From: VGPE01 sp031431395
GTDB lineage: Bacteria > Chloroflexota > Limnocylindria > Limnocylindrales > CSP1-4
DNA: 15,911 nt
NCBI GenBank assembly: GCA_031431395.1
Contig: JANPDJ010000142.1
Span: 1-15,911 of the forward strand
Reading direction: 5' to 3'
The translations under genes and the position numbers were made by a program. Under the pieces are notes generated by a model. That model was given only the letters and a program-made list of their open reading frames with translations. It made no database searches and was not told the DNA's origin. Of the stretch, positions 1-6,783 are shown one piece after another. The stretch's first letter is position 1. Every line of letters starts with the position of its first letter.

Positions 1-1331
1 AGGCTGCGCGCCCGCTGCCGGAGCGGGTCGTCGGCATCGCCGACGTCGATCTGGACGCGCCGCTCGTCCTGCGTCCGTTCGATGGAGTCGAGGGCGAGCC
101 GGCGTCGTGGTCGGTGCTTGCGTGGCTTCACGGACGTCCCATCGGGCTGGCGGACATCAGGGGCACGCCGAATGCGCAGGGGATCGCGGACGACTGCTGG
201 GATGCGCTCCGGTCGCTGATCGAGTCCCACCTGGCCGCGGATGGCCTGCCGGGCATCGCGGGCCTCGCTGCGGGGGGGCTCGGCGGTGCGCCGTCAGCCG
301 GATGCCGGGAGCGCCGCGCCGGCCTGCATGCCTCGGCGCCCATGATGTCGATCGTCATACCCACGCGCGATCGTGCCGGCCAGATCGTCCGCTGCGTCGA
401 ATTGCTCCGGGCGCTGGACTACCCGGATTTCGAGATCATCGTGGTGGACAACTCCACGGCGTCGGACGAGACACGGATCGCGCTGGGACCGCTGCTGGCC
501 GCCGAGCCGCGACTGCACTACTTCGCCGAGACGATCCCCGGGACGTCGCGGGCCCGCAATCGGGGTGCGGCGGAGGCACGCGGCGCGTACACCGTCTTCA
601 TCGACGACGACGTCTGGATGGACCGGGGCTGGCTGACCGAGATCGCGCTCGCGTTCGCGTCTGCGCCCGGCGTGGGCTGCGTCAACGGCTCCATCCTGCC
701 GGCGCAACTCGCGACGCCCGCACAACTGTGGATCGAGGAGATCGGCGGCTTCAACAAGGGGTTCGTCCGGCGCGAATACAGCATCGCGGACCGAGCCGGG
801 CTGGGGCCGCTCTTCCCGTTCTCGGCCGGGATGTTCGGGTCGGGGGCCAACATGGCCTTCCGGACCGAGGCCATACGTTCCGCCGGCGGCTTCGACACGG
901 ACCTGGGCGGAGGGACGTCCGTGAGCGGCGGCGAGGACCTCTCGGCATTCATCGCCGTCCTGGCAGCGGGCTGGCGGCTGGTCTACGAGCCGGCCGCGGT
1001 GGTCCGCCACTGGCATCACCGCGAGGTCGCCGCGCTTCGCCGGCAGATGAAGGGCTACGGCCGCGGACTTGCGGCGCACCTGCTGAAGACCGGCCTGGAT
1101 CGGCCGTCGCTCGCCGTGGACTTCGTCCGGCACGCTGCGCCCGCCGTTCGCCGACTGACTTCCGGGCGGATCGCCAACACCGCCTCCGCGAAGGCCGCAA
1201 GGACGTACCCGCGCTCGCTGGATGCCGACTGGTTTCTGGGCCTGACCGAGGGATTCATCCGCTATGCGTTCCACCGGGCGCGCCCCCGCCGCCGGTCACG
1301 GCACGACGCACCGCCGCGGGCAGTCCAGTGA
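1..1331 (+). CDS. Family 2 glycosyltransferase (5'-partial)
   Basis: Inverting GT-A glycosyltransferase of family 2, expected to transfer a sugar from a nucleotide-sugar donor during surface polysaccharide synthesis. The frame (codons from base 3) is open to the left edge without a stop, so the start lies outside the window; the GTG at 114 is internal. About 115 residues of N-terminal extension are visible (including LAWLHGRPIGLADIRG), as in some high-GC family 2 enzymes. The catalytic domain then begins at MSIVIPTRDRAG (about 345). It shows EIIVVDNS, GTSRARNRGAAEA, the metal-binding FIDDDVW (DDD codons 603-611) and the acceptor/base motif GGEDL (927-941). The C-terminal tail is Arg-rich. No membrane helix is evident, so the protein is probably cytosolic or peripheral. 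Its stop overlaps the next GTG by 4 bases (GTGA), implying coupled translation. The family is clear; donor and acceptor cannot be read. Confidence 0.9.
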   Translation, partial: AARPLPERVVGIADVDLDAPLVLRPFDGVEGEPASWSVLAWLHGRPIGLADIRGTPNAQGIADDCWDALRSLIESHLAADGLPGIAGLAAGGLGGAPSAGCRERRAGLHASAPMMSIVIPTRDRAGQIVRCVELLRALDYPDFEIIVVDNSTASDETRIALGPLLAAEPRLHYFAETIPGTSRARNRGAAEARGAYTVFIDDDVWMDRGWLTEIALAFASAPGVGCVNGSILPAQLATPAQLWIEEIGGFNKGFVRREYSIADRAGLGPLFPFSAGMFGSGANMAFRTEAIRSAGGFDTDLGGGTSVSGGEDLSAFIAVLAAGWRLVYEPAAVVRHWHHREVAALRRQMKGYGRGLAAHLLKTGLDRPSLAVDFVRHAAPAVRRLTSGRIANTASAKAARTYPRSLDADWFLGLTEGFIRYAFHRARPRRRSRHDAPPRAVQ

Positions 1332-2176
1332 ACCAGCCTCCGAGGATCGCAATCCTCCTGTACCACAGCATTGCGAGCAATGTCCAGCCCGGCTACCAGC
1401 CGTTCGCGATCGAGCCCGCAACCTTCCGCCGGCACCTGGACCTCGTTGCAGCCGAGGGGTACCAGCCGGTCACCGTCTCGCAACTGGTTGCCAGGATGGC
1501 CGCGAGCCCGGCGGGCGGGGCGGGTGGGGAAGGCGGGCTCTCCGCCAAGGTTGCCGTGCTCACGTTCGACGACGGGTTCCTCGACTTCTACACCACCGTG
1601 CTCCCCGAACTCGTGGCCCGCGGCTTCCCGGCATCGCTCTACGTGGTGGCGGGCCTCATGGGCGGCCGGAGTGAATGGCTGCGCAACGTCGGCGAGCAGG
1701 ATCGCCCACTGATGACACCCGCGATGGTGCGCGAGGTGGCGGACCTCGGCATCGAATGCGGCTCACACGGGCTGTTCCACCGGCCTCTGGATGCGATCTC
1801 GCGCCGCGACGCTGCCCGCGAGGTCGCCGTGTCGAAGCGGGCGCTGGAGGACGTAACCGGCCACGCGGTGCACTCCATTGCCTACCCCTACGGCTACCAC
1901 GACCGCTGGCTGCGGAACGCCGTGATCGATGAGGGCTACACGTCCGGCGCGGCGGTCAAGAACGCCCTCAGCCACCCGCTGGACGACCAGTTCGGGCTGG
2001 CGCGGCTCACCGTCACCGCCGCCACGACAACGGACACGCTCAAGGCCTGGCTCAGCGGCGAAGCCTCCCGCATTGCCCCGTCTCGCGAGCGGCCCATCAC
2101 CACGGCCTGGCGGCTCGTACGCCGGACGCGCGGACTCCTGGAGCAGCCGGCGACCGGGCCTGCGATCGGCTTCTAG
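1328..2176 (+). CDS. NodB-type polysaccharide deacetylase
   Basis: Carbohydrate esterase family 4 (NodB homology) protein of 282 residues, expected to remove N- or O-acetyl groups from a polysaccharide or amino sugar using a divalent metal. The start chosen is GTG 1328, four bases inside the upstream glycosyltransferase stop, because homology begins at once (RIAILLYHSI). The frame remains open far upstream, but that part reads as a shadow of the glycosyltransferase. Motifs in order are TFDDG at residues 79-83 (catalytic Asp81, metal Asp82), SHGLFH with metal ligands His147 and His151, and YPYG at 186-189. No signal peptide is visible at this start, so it may act in the cytoplasm on a precursor or be exported in a non-standard way. 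It sits between a glycosyltransferase and two kinase/flippase genes. The exact substrate is unknown. Confidence 0.9.
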   Translation: MNQPPRIAILLYHSIASNVQPGYQPFAIEPATFRRHLDLVAAEGYQPVTVSQLVARMAASPAGGAGGEGGLSAKVAVLTFDDGFLDFYTTVLPELVARGFPASLYVVAGLMGGRSEWLRNVGEQDRPLMTPAMVREVADLGIECGSHGLFHRPLDAISRRDAAREVAVSKRALEDVTGHAVHSIAYPYGYHDRWLRNAVIDEGYTSGAAVKNALSHPLDDQFGLARLTVTAATTTDTLKAWLSGEASRIAPSRERPITTAWRLVRRTRGLLEQPATGPAIGF

Positions 2177-2773
2177 ATGGGCAGGCCACCCGTGCCCGGC
2201 ATCACCGTTGCCCTGCTCGGTCCCGACGGAGCCGGGAAATCGACCGTCGCCTCGCTGCTCCGGACGCGCAGCGCGATGCCGGTGGAGACGGTGTACATGG
2301 GCCTCTGGAGCGACGCATACATGGCCCGATTCGGGCGGGCCCCGTGGCTCGGCGCCCTGCTGCGTCCCGTCGTCGCCTGGCACAGGTACCTCGTGGGCCT
2401 CGGCCACCGGCGGCGCAGCCGTCTCGTGATCTTCGACAGGTACACGTACGATGCGTTCACGGTCCCGGTCTCGCTGCGCAGCCCGCTGCGGCTCCTGTAC
2501 TTCCGGATGATCGCCCGCAGCTGTCCCGGCCCCGACCTCGTCGTTCTCCTCGATTCGCCCGCACGCCTCATGCACGAGCGCAAGGGCGAGGGCACCGAAG
2601 CGCACCTCGAGCGCGAACGGTCGGCGTACCGGGACCTGGCGAAGCGACTTCCGCGTGCTGTGCTGGTCGATTCGTCGCGCGACCCGGAGGTCGTGGTCGC
2701 CGATGTGCTGCGGGCGATCGCGGGCGTCGCGGAGGGGCGCCGGCCGGCGTCGCACCCCGTCGTGTCCAGATGA
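2177..2773 (+). CDS. Thymidylate-kinase-like P-loop kinase
   Basis: P-loop nucleoside/nucleotide-kinase-like protein of 198 residues. A Walker A motif GPDGAGKST occupies residues 15-23 (Lys21), a DRY motif lies at 87-89 in FDRYTYDAF, and a charged LID-like segment (ERKGEGTEAHLERER) at about 134-148. Length and motifs match the thymidylate kinase superfamily. However, the middle (VYMGLWSDAYMARFGRAP, then a region rich in hydrophobic and Arg residues) departs from housekeeping dTMP kinase, and the genetic context is surface polysaccharide synthesis. It may therefore phosphorylate another substrate. ATG 2177 follows the deacetylase TAG with no gap, and the stop overlaps the next ATG by 4 bases (ATGA). 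The superfamily is confident; calling it a true tmk is not justified. Confidence 0.82.
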   Translation: MGRPPVPGITVALLGPDGAGKSTVASLLRTRSAMPVETVYMGLWSDAYMARFGRAPWLGALLRPVVAWHRYLVGLGHRRRSRLVIFDRYTYDAFTVPVSLRSPLRLLYFRMIARSCPGPDLVVLLDSPARLMHERKGEGTEAHLERERSAYRDLAKRLPRAVLVDSSRDPEVVVADVLRAIAGVAEGRRPASHPVVSR

Positions 2774-5367
2774 GCGCGCTGAACACCGGACCCGTCAACG
2801 GGAGCCGTCCCGCGGCACCCTCGCGGGACCATGAGACCGGGGCAGGGGTCGAGCCATCGAGCCGGACCGCCCATCCGTGGCCGCTCGCGCCGGTCTGGCG
2901 CACCCTGCGCCACGCCCAGGACGTCTCCTGGGCCCGCCGGTTCGCTCTGGAGGCCGTCACTTCGCCGCCGGCCGGGGACCTGACCAGCGCTACCGGCCCC
3001 GGGCGGATTCAGCGCGCCACCGTGACCGAATCCGGCGTCGTCCACGTCTACTTGGGCCCGGCCCAGGGGTCGCCCAGCTCGATCCTGAAGATCGCACGGG
3101 CCACCGAGAACATCGCCAGTCTGCAGCGGCATGCCGTGGCCGTGGCCACGCTCACGGCAGACGACCGGCTGGGTGCCTGGCGGCAGTACCTGCCGGTGAT
3201 CGCCTGGCAGGACCAGCGTGATGGACGGTTCGTCGTCGCGGAACGCGTCGTGCCCGGGGTGGTCGCCAGCCGGGAGCTGCTCTTGCCCGGGCAGATCGCC
3301 GCGCTCCTCCCGGAATCCATTGCGGCGATCTCCGAGCTGCACCGTGTGACCGGACGGACGGCCAGCGTCACGGCCGGCCAGTTGAGCCGGTGGGTGAGCC
3401 GCCCGGCGCAACGGCTCGTCGACACCGGCCTGCTCCGGTCGAAGGCCCACCGTGGCGCCGTCGATCGGGTCGTGGACGAGCTGGGTACCTGGCTGGGCGG
3501 CCGGGAGGTCGCCACGGCACGGATTCACGGCGACTACTGGCCGGGCAACATCCTCGTCCGGCCCGGACTGGGCCTGTCCGGCATCCTCGACTGGGACCAG
3601 TCCGAGGAGGATGAGCTCGTCGGCCACGATCTCATCCACCTTCTGCTGTACACGCGGCGCATCCGTTCCGGGCAGGACGTCGGGGTGCTGGTGGCGAAGA
3701 TGGTCGAGGATCCCCGGTGGACCCGCGAGGAGCGCGACCTCCTGGCCATTGCCGGTCCGGGCCTCGCGAGTGATCCGGCCGCCACGCGGGCTCTCATCCT
3801 CATGTACTGGCTGCGCTACGTGGACCGGCTGCTCCAGTCGCCCCACCATGCGACCAGCCAGCGGTGGGTCCGGCGCAACATCCTCAGCGTGGCCGAATCG
3901 ACCAGGTCCGAGTGGGCCCACCGACCGGCCTCGCCGGAGCCGGCAGTTCCGGCCGCGACAACGCGTGCGCGGCTGCCCGTCAGGTTCGGGCCGTGGGCAA
4001 CCGGGCGGTTCGTTCGCGATGCGACCGTGTCCTCCGTGGGCAGGGTGTTGACGGGCGCCACACCGTTGCTCGCGGGCGCATACGCCCTGATCGCCAGCTC
4101 GGCAATCACGTCGGCTCTCGGGCTCCTGTACTGGCTTCTTGCAGCGCGTCTCTACCCGACGGCGGAGGTTGGCGTCGCGTCGGCCACGATCTCCGCGATG
4201 GTCCTGGTATCCGGGATCGCGCAACTCGGGCTGTACGGCGGCCTGGGCCGTTTCATCCCGACGGCCGGGCGATCACTGCGGCGCCTCGTCAGCAGTGCCT
4301 ACCTGGCGAGCGGGCTTGTCGCGATGCTCACGTGCGCGGTGGCCTGGATGGCCGATTTCCGATGGGGCGAACTCGACATCTTCACGGATTCCGCGAGTGG
4401 CCTCTGGTTCCTCATCGCGACGGTCACGTGGACCATCTTCGTCCTCCAGGACGCCGTGCTGTCCGGGCTCCGCAAGGCCCTCTGGCTGCCGCTCGAGAAC
4501 GGGGCATTCGGCATCGCCAAGCTGGCACTGCTTGTCGTCCTCGCCGCGACGAACTCGCGGTGGGGGATCCTCGGCTCCTGGGTGGTCTCGGCGGTCCTGA
4601 CGGTCATCCCGATCAGCCTCCTGATCTTCGGGCGGTTCATTCCCCGCCATGCGCCGCCGGCGCTGCGCCCGGAGCCACTCACCCTCAAGATCGTGGCGCG
4701 GTTCGTGGCCGGTGATTACATCGGATTCCTGCTCCTGCAGTCCACGATCGCGCTTCTTCCGCTGCTGGTCATTTCCCAGCTCGGCCCCACGGCAAGCGCG
4801 TACTTCTACGTCGCGTGGCTGATCTCGTACTCGCTGGGCCTGGTGGCCTCCGGGCTCGCCACGTCGCTCCTGATTGAAGGTGCGCGCGACCCAGAACGGC
4901 TGCTCCACACCCGCGGCGTGGCCGTCCGCCACCTCTTCATAGTCCTCATCCCCGGCATCGTCGCGTTGTGGTTCGCCGGGCCGATCGTGGTGGCGCTCAT
5001 CAGCCCGCAGTACGGCGAGAAGGTCACAGACCTGCTGCGCGTTCTCGCGATCTCGGCGATTCCGGGTGGTCTCGCGGCAGTCTGGATGGCCGTCGCCCGA
5101 GTGCGGCGGCAGACCGCATGGATCGCGCTGGCCCAGCTCGTGAACCTCTCCGTGGTTGCCGCCCTGACCTTCCTCCTCATCCCGACGCAGGGGATCACGG
5201 GCGTCGGCCTTGCGTGGCTGGTTGGACAGACGGTCACCGCCGTGATGATGGTCGCTCCCGACCTCTGGCCGATCCGCCGGCGCGGTCCTACCCTGAGCGC
5301 GAGCGTGCGGGCCAGCGTCCGCCAGGCTCCGGCTGCCGGCTCCGGCACCGGAACAACCGTTGTCTGA
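2770..5367 (+). CDS. APH-like kinase fused to Wzx/MATE-type polysaccharide flippase
   Basis: A continuous 865-residue ORF starting at ATG 2770 (ATGA overlap with the preceding gene). Residues about 70-380 form an aminoglycoside/choline-kinase-like phosphotransferase domain. It has an N-lobe Lys in SILKIA (Lys107), the catalytic loop HGDYWPGN (His253, Asp255, Asn260) and the metal-binding DWD (Asp274-Asp276), followed by HDLIHLLLY. After a Pro/Ala-rich linker (about 385-405), residues about 433-832 form roughly twelve hydrophobic helices typical of Wzx/MATE-fold polysaccharide exporters, for example GLLYWLLAARLYPTAEVG near the start. A short polar tail ends the protein. The kinase would face the cytosol while the flippase moves lipid-linked glycan across the membrane. 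The two halves are normally separate proteins. The kinase substrate is unknown. An internal restart near 4030-4060 (several in-frame GTG codons) could also yield a free flippase. Confidence 0.88.
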   Translation: MSALNTGPVNGSRPAAPSRDHETGAGVEPSSRTAHPWPLAPVWRTLRHAQDVSWARRFALEAVTSPPAGDLTSATGPGRIQRATVTESGVVHVYLGPAQGSPSSILKIARATENIASLQRHAVAVATLTADDRLGAWRQYLPVIAWQDQRDGRFVVAERVVPGVVASRELLLPGQIAALLPESIAAISELHRVTGRTASVTAGQLSRWVSRPAQRLVDTGLLRSKAHRGAVDRVVDELGTWLGGREVATARIHGDYWPGNILVRPGLGLSGILDWDQSEEDELVGHDLIHLLLYTRRIRSGQDVGVLVAKMVEDPRWTREERDLLAIAGPGLASDPAATRALILMYWLRYVDRLLQSPHHATSQRWVRRNILSVAESTRSEWAHRPASPEPAVPAATTRARLPVRFGPWATGRFVRDATVSSVGRVLTGATPLLAGAYALIASSAITSALGLLYWLLAARLYPTAEVGVASATISAMVLVSGIAQLGLYGGLGRFIPTAGRSLRRLVSSAYLASGLVAMLTCAVAWMADFRWGELDIFTDSASGLWFLIATVTWTIFVLQDAVLSGLRKALWLPLENGAFGIAKLALLVVLAATNSRWGILGSWVVSAVLTVIPISLLIFGRFIPRHAPPALRPEPLTLKIVARFVAGDYIGFLLLQSTIALLPLLVISQLGPTASAYFYVAWLISYSLGLVASGLATSLLIEGARDPERLLHTRGVAVRHLFIVLIPGIVALWFAGPIVVALISPQYGEKVTDLLRVLAISAIPGGLAAVWMAVARVRRQTAWIALAQLVNLSVVAALTFLLIPTQGITGVGLAWLVGQTVTAVMMVAPDLWPIRRRGPTLSASVRASVRQAPAAGSGTGTTVV

Positions 5368-5380
5368 CGGCACCGATTAC

Positions 5381-5414
5381 CCCGGAAGTCCCTCGACTCG
5401 GTAGTACTTCCGGG
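5381..5414 (+). terminator. Inverted repeat after polysaccharide cluster
   Basis: A perfect 9-bp inverted repeat, CCCGGAAGT (5381-5389) and ACTTCCGGG (5406-5414), with a 16-base loop. It begins 14 bases after the flippase stop. No T-run follows, so it could be a U-less terminator, a 3' stability hairpin or a protein-binding site. The repeat is seen directly; its role is inferred. Confidence 0.4.
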
Positions 5415-5449
5415 TCATCATTGGGACAACGCTGATCGGTCGCGATGAC

Positions 5450-5482
5450 GTGCGGTTCGAACAGAGGTCGCCTGAACCGCAC
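5450..5482 (+). repeat. Second intergenic 9-bp inverted repeat
   Basis: A perfect 9-bp inverted repeat, GTGCGGTTC (5450-5458) and GAACCGCAC (5474-5482), with a 15-base loop. It lies between the polysaccharide cluster and the small membrane-protein gene at 5557. Its geometry is close to that of the repeat at 5381-5414, but the arms differ in sequence. No T-run follows. It could be an operator, part of a 5' leader, or a terminator from either side. Confidence 0.4.
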
Positions 5483-5556
5483 CGAGCCAGTGGCGAACCC
5501 TCACCGGTCGCGGCAGCCGCGTGTTCCCCTGGGTGCGCGCATGGAAGGACGGGTCG

Positions 5557-5970
5557 ATGGCCGCCCTGCGTCGCTCTGCGCGCCCGATGTCCGGGACCTC
5601 GAGGTCGGTGCCCGACGCCCGTACGGCTGCCGGGCGGCAACCCGATGTCGCCGTTGATGCAGGCGACCGCTTCTGGCCGACCATGCTCGTGCTGGCCCTC
5701 TGTCAGCTGGCGGACCTTGTCACGTTCCACTTTGCGGTCGAGCGGTTCGGCCCATCGGGCGAACTGGGGCCGCTGGGGATGGTCTACCGCATCGGGGGGT
5801 TCGGCGCTGTCGCCATCGTGAAGCTCGGCCTGATCGGCGGCGTGATCGCGGTCCTCGTGCGCTACCCGTGGCGGCGTGCCGCTACACGCCGACGAATCGC
5901 CCTCGTCGTCGCCGCCATCGGCGCATTCGGCGCGTTCACCAACGTGCTCGCCGTCGGCCTCCCGAACTAG
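5557..5970 (+). CDS. Small three-helix membrane protein, DUF5658-like layout
   Basis: A hypothetical integral membrane protein of 137 residues. A polar Arg/Ala-rich N-terminus of about 37 residues precedes three hydrophobic segments at about 40-58, 80-102 and 113-134. The first helix contains CQLADLVTF and is followed by a loop with Glu69 and then a helix with VAIVKLGLIGG. This order (Asp in helix 1, loop Glu, helix 2 Lys) resembles small DUF5658-type proteins, but the match is by eye and weak. ATG 5557 was chosen because GGAAGGA lies about 7 bases upstream; GTG 5521 and ATG 5587 are in-frame alternatives. The gene stands alone between hairpins and has no visible promoter box. The function is unknown. 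Confidence 0.7.
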   Translation: MAALRRSARPMSGTSRSVPDARTAAGRQPDVAVDAGDRFWPTMLVLALCQLADLVTFHFAVERFGPSGELGPLGMVYRIGGFGAVAIVKLGLIGGVIAVLVRYPWRRAATRRRIALVVAAIGAFGAFTNVLAVGLPN

Positions 5971-5989
5971 CCGGGGACCCTCCCCCGGC
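5970..5989 (+). terminator. Hairpin starting on the stop codon of the membrane-protein gene
   Basis: A 7-bp GC stem, GCCGGGG (5970-5976) and CCCCGGC (5983-5989), with a 6-base loop. The first base of the stem is the last base of the TAG stop. No U-tract follows. It is probably a transcription-end or mRNA-stability hairpin that separates this gene from lipB. Confidence 0.5.
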
Positions 5990-6041
5990 CCAGTTGCGGG
6001 GTTCCTCGCGGAGCCGGTCCAACCGGGTCATCGCGGCCTCC

Positions 6042-6059
6042 TGCTATCGTGCGAGCGTG
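6042..6059 (+). promoter_or_regulatory. Extended -10-like promoter, probable leaderless lipB start
   Basis: TGCTATCGT (6042-6050) matches the extended -10 form TGnTAnnnT. The lipB GTG comes 6 bases later at 6057, about where transcription would begin, and no Shine-Dalgarno sequence precedes it. No convincing -35 box is visible. This suggests a leaderless mRNA. Confidence 0.5.
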
Positions 6060-6782
6060 GAGGACAGGACCCCGCCCAAGATCGCGGTTCACTGGCTTGG
6101 CCGCATCGCGTATCGCGAGGCCTGGGACCTCCAGCGGCGGCTTGCCGAAGCCCGGATCGCGGAAGAGATCGGTGATCAGCTGCTCCTGCTGGAGCACGAC
6201 CCCGTCCTGACGCTCGGAAAGTACGCCGACGAGACCCACGTGCTCGCGGGAACCGACGAACTGCGCCGCCGCAACATCGAGGTCATTCGAGTCGAACGCG
6301 GCGGCGAGGTCACGTATCACGGCCCGGGCCAGCTCGTCGCGTACCCCATTCTCAAGCTCTCCCAGCGTGGCTTGCTTCTGCGACCGCTCGTGCGGGCGCT
6401 GGAGGCCGCGATGATGGAGACCTGCTGGGCGCTGGGTGTCGTCTCCGGCCGCCGTGACGGCCATCCGGGCTGCTGGTGCGACGCGGATGGCGACGCTCCC
6501 CGCAAGATCGGGGCCCTGGGCATCCGGGTGCAGCGCGGCGTCAGCTACCACGGCATTGCGCTGAATATCACCGTGGACCTTGCGGACTTCGGGCTCATCG
6601 ACCCGTGCGGGATGCCGGGCGTCGAATCCACGTCCGTCGCTCGCGAGGCCGGCTGGACGGATGTGGGTCCGGACACGGACAGCGTGGGCCGGGCGGCCGC
6701 CATCTTCGCGCCCGCGCTCGCACGCCACCTGGGCGCTGAGCTGTCGGGCGAATTGCCGTTCACCGGCCGCTCGGCAGCCTGA
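6057..6782 (+). CDS. lipB: Octanoyl-[acyl-carrier-protein]:protein N-octanoyltransferase LipB
   Basis: Moves the octanoyl group from octanoyl-ACP to a lysine of lipoyl domains (pyruvate and 2-oxoglutarate dehydrogenase E2, GcvH). This is the first step of de novo lipoate attachment, before LipA adds sulfur. The protein has 241 residues, close to family length. Motifs are RGGEVTYHGPGQLVAYPI, RKIGALGIRV with catalytic Lys150, SYHGIALNI, and IDPCGMPGVESTSV with the acyl-thioester Cys184, so it should be active. GTG 6057 is the only sensible start in this frame after the upstream gene; the open frame before it is Arg-rich shadow. There is no lipA in the window. Its neighbour is a GalT-like gene one base downstream. 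The family assignment is firm. Confidence 0.96.
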   Translation: MEDRTPPKIAVHWLGRIAYREAWDLQRRLAEARIAEEIGDQLLLLEHDPVLTLGKYADETHVLAGTDELRRRNIEVIRVERGGEVTYHGPGQLVAYPILKLSQRGLLLRPLVRALEAAMMETCWALGVVSGRRDGHPGCWCDADGDAPRKIGALGIRVQRGVSYHGIALNITVDLADFGLIDPCGMPGVESTSVAREAGWTDVGPDTDSVGRAAAIFAPALARHLGAELSGELPFTGRSAA

Positions 6783-6783
6783 C

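Noticed and set aside
107..1327. Reading the deacetylase as a 689-residue protein starting at 107
   Set aside because: The first 407 codons are an Arg/Gly-rich shadow of the glycosyltransferase frame. Homology starts at GTG 1328 with an overlap typical of the cluster.
2173..4224. 683-codon open frame on the - strand
   Set aside because: It lies opposite the kinase and kinase-flippase genes, whose motifs are clear. The predicted protein is Arg/Gly/Pro/Asp-rich with no motif: a usual antisense shadow in GC-rich DNA. The same holds for the - strand frames at 6760-8130, 7838-9094 and 14128-15615.
5452..5485. Possible tRNA because of GGTTCGAAC (T-arm-like)
   Set aside because: No acceptor stem, anticodon arm or D-arm can be built around it. 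The bases belong to the inverted repeat at 5450-5482.
5868..6056. N-terminal extension of LipB from 5868
   Set aside because: These codons give an Arg-rich shadow of the membrane-protein gene and then an intergenic hairpin. LipB homology begins at GTG 6057.
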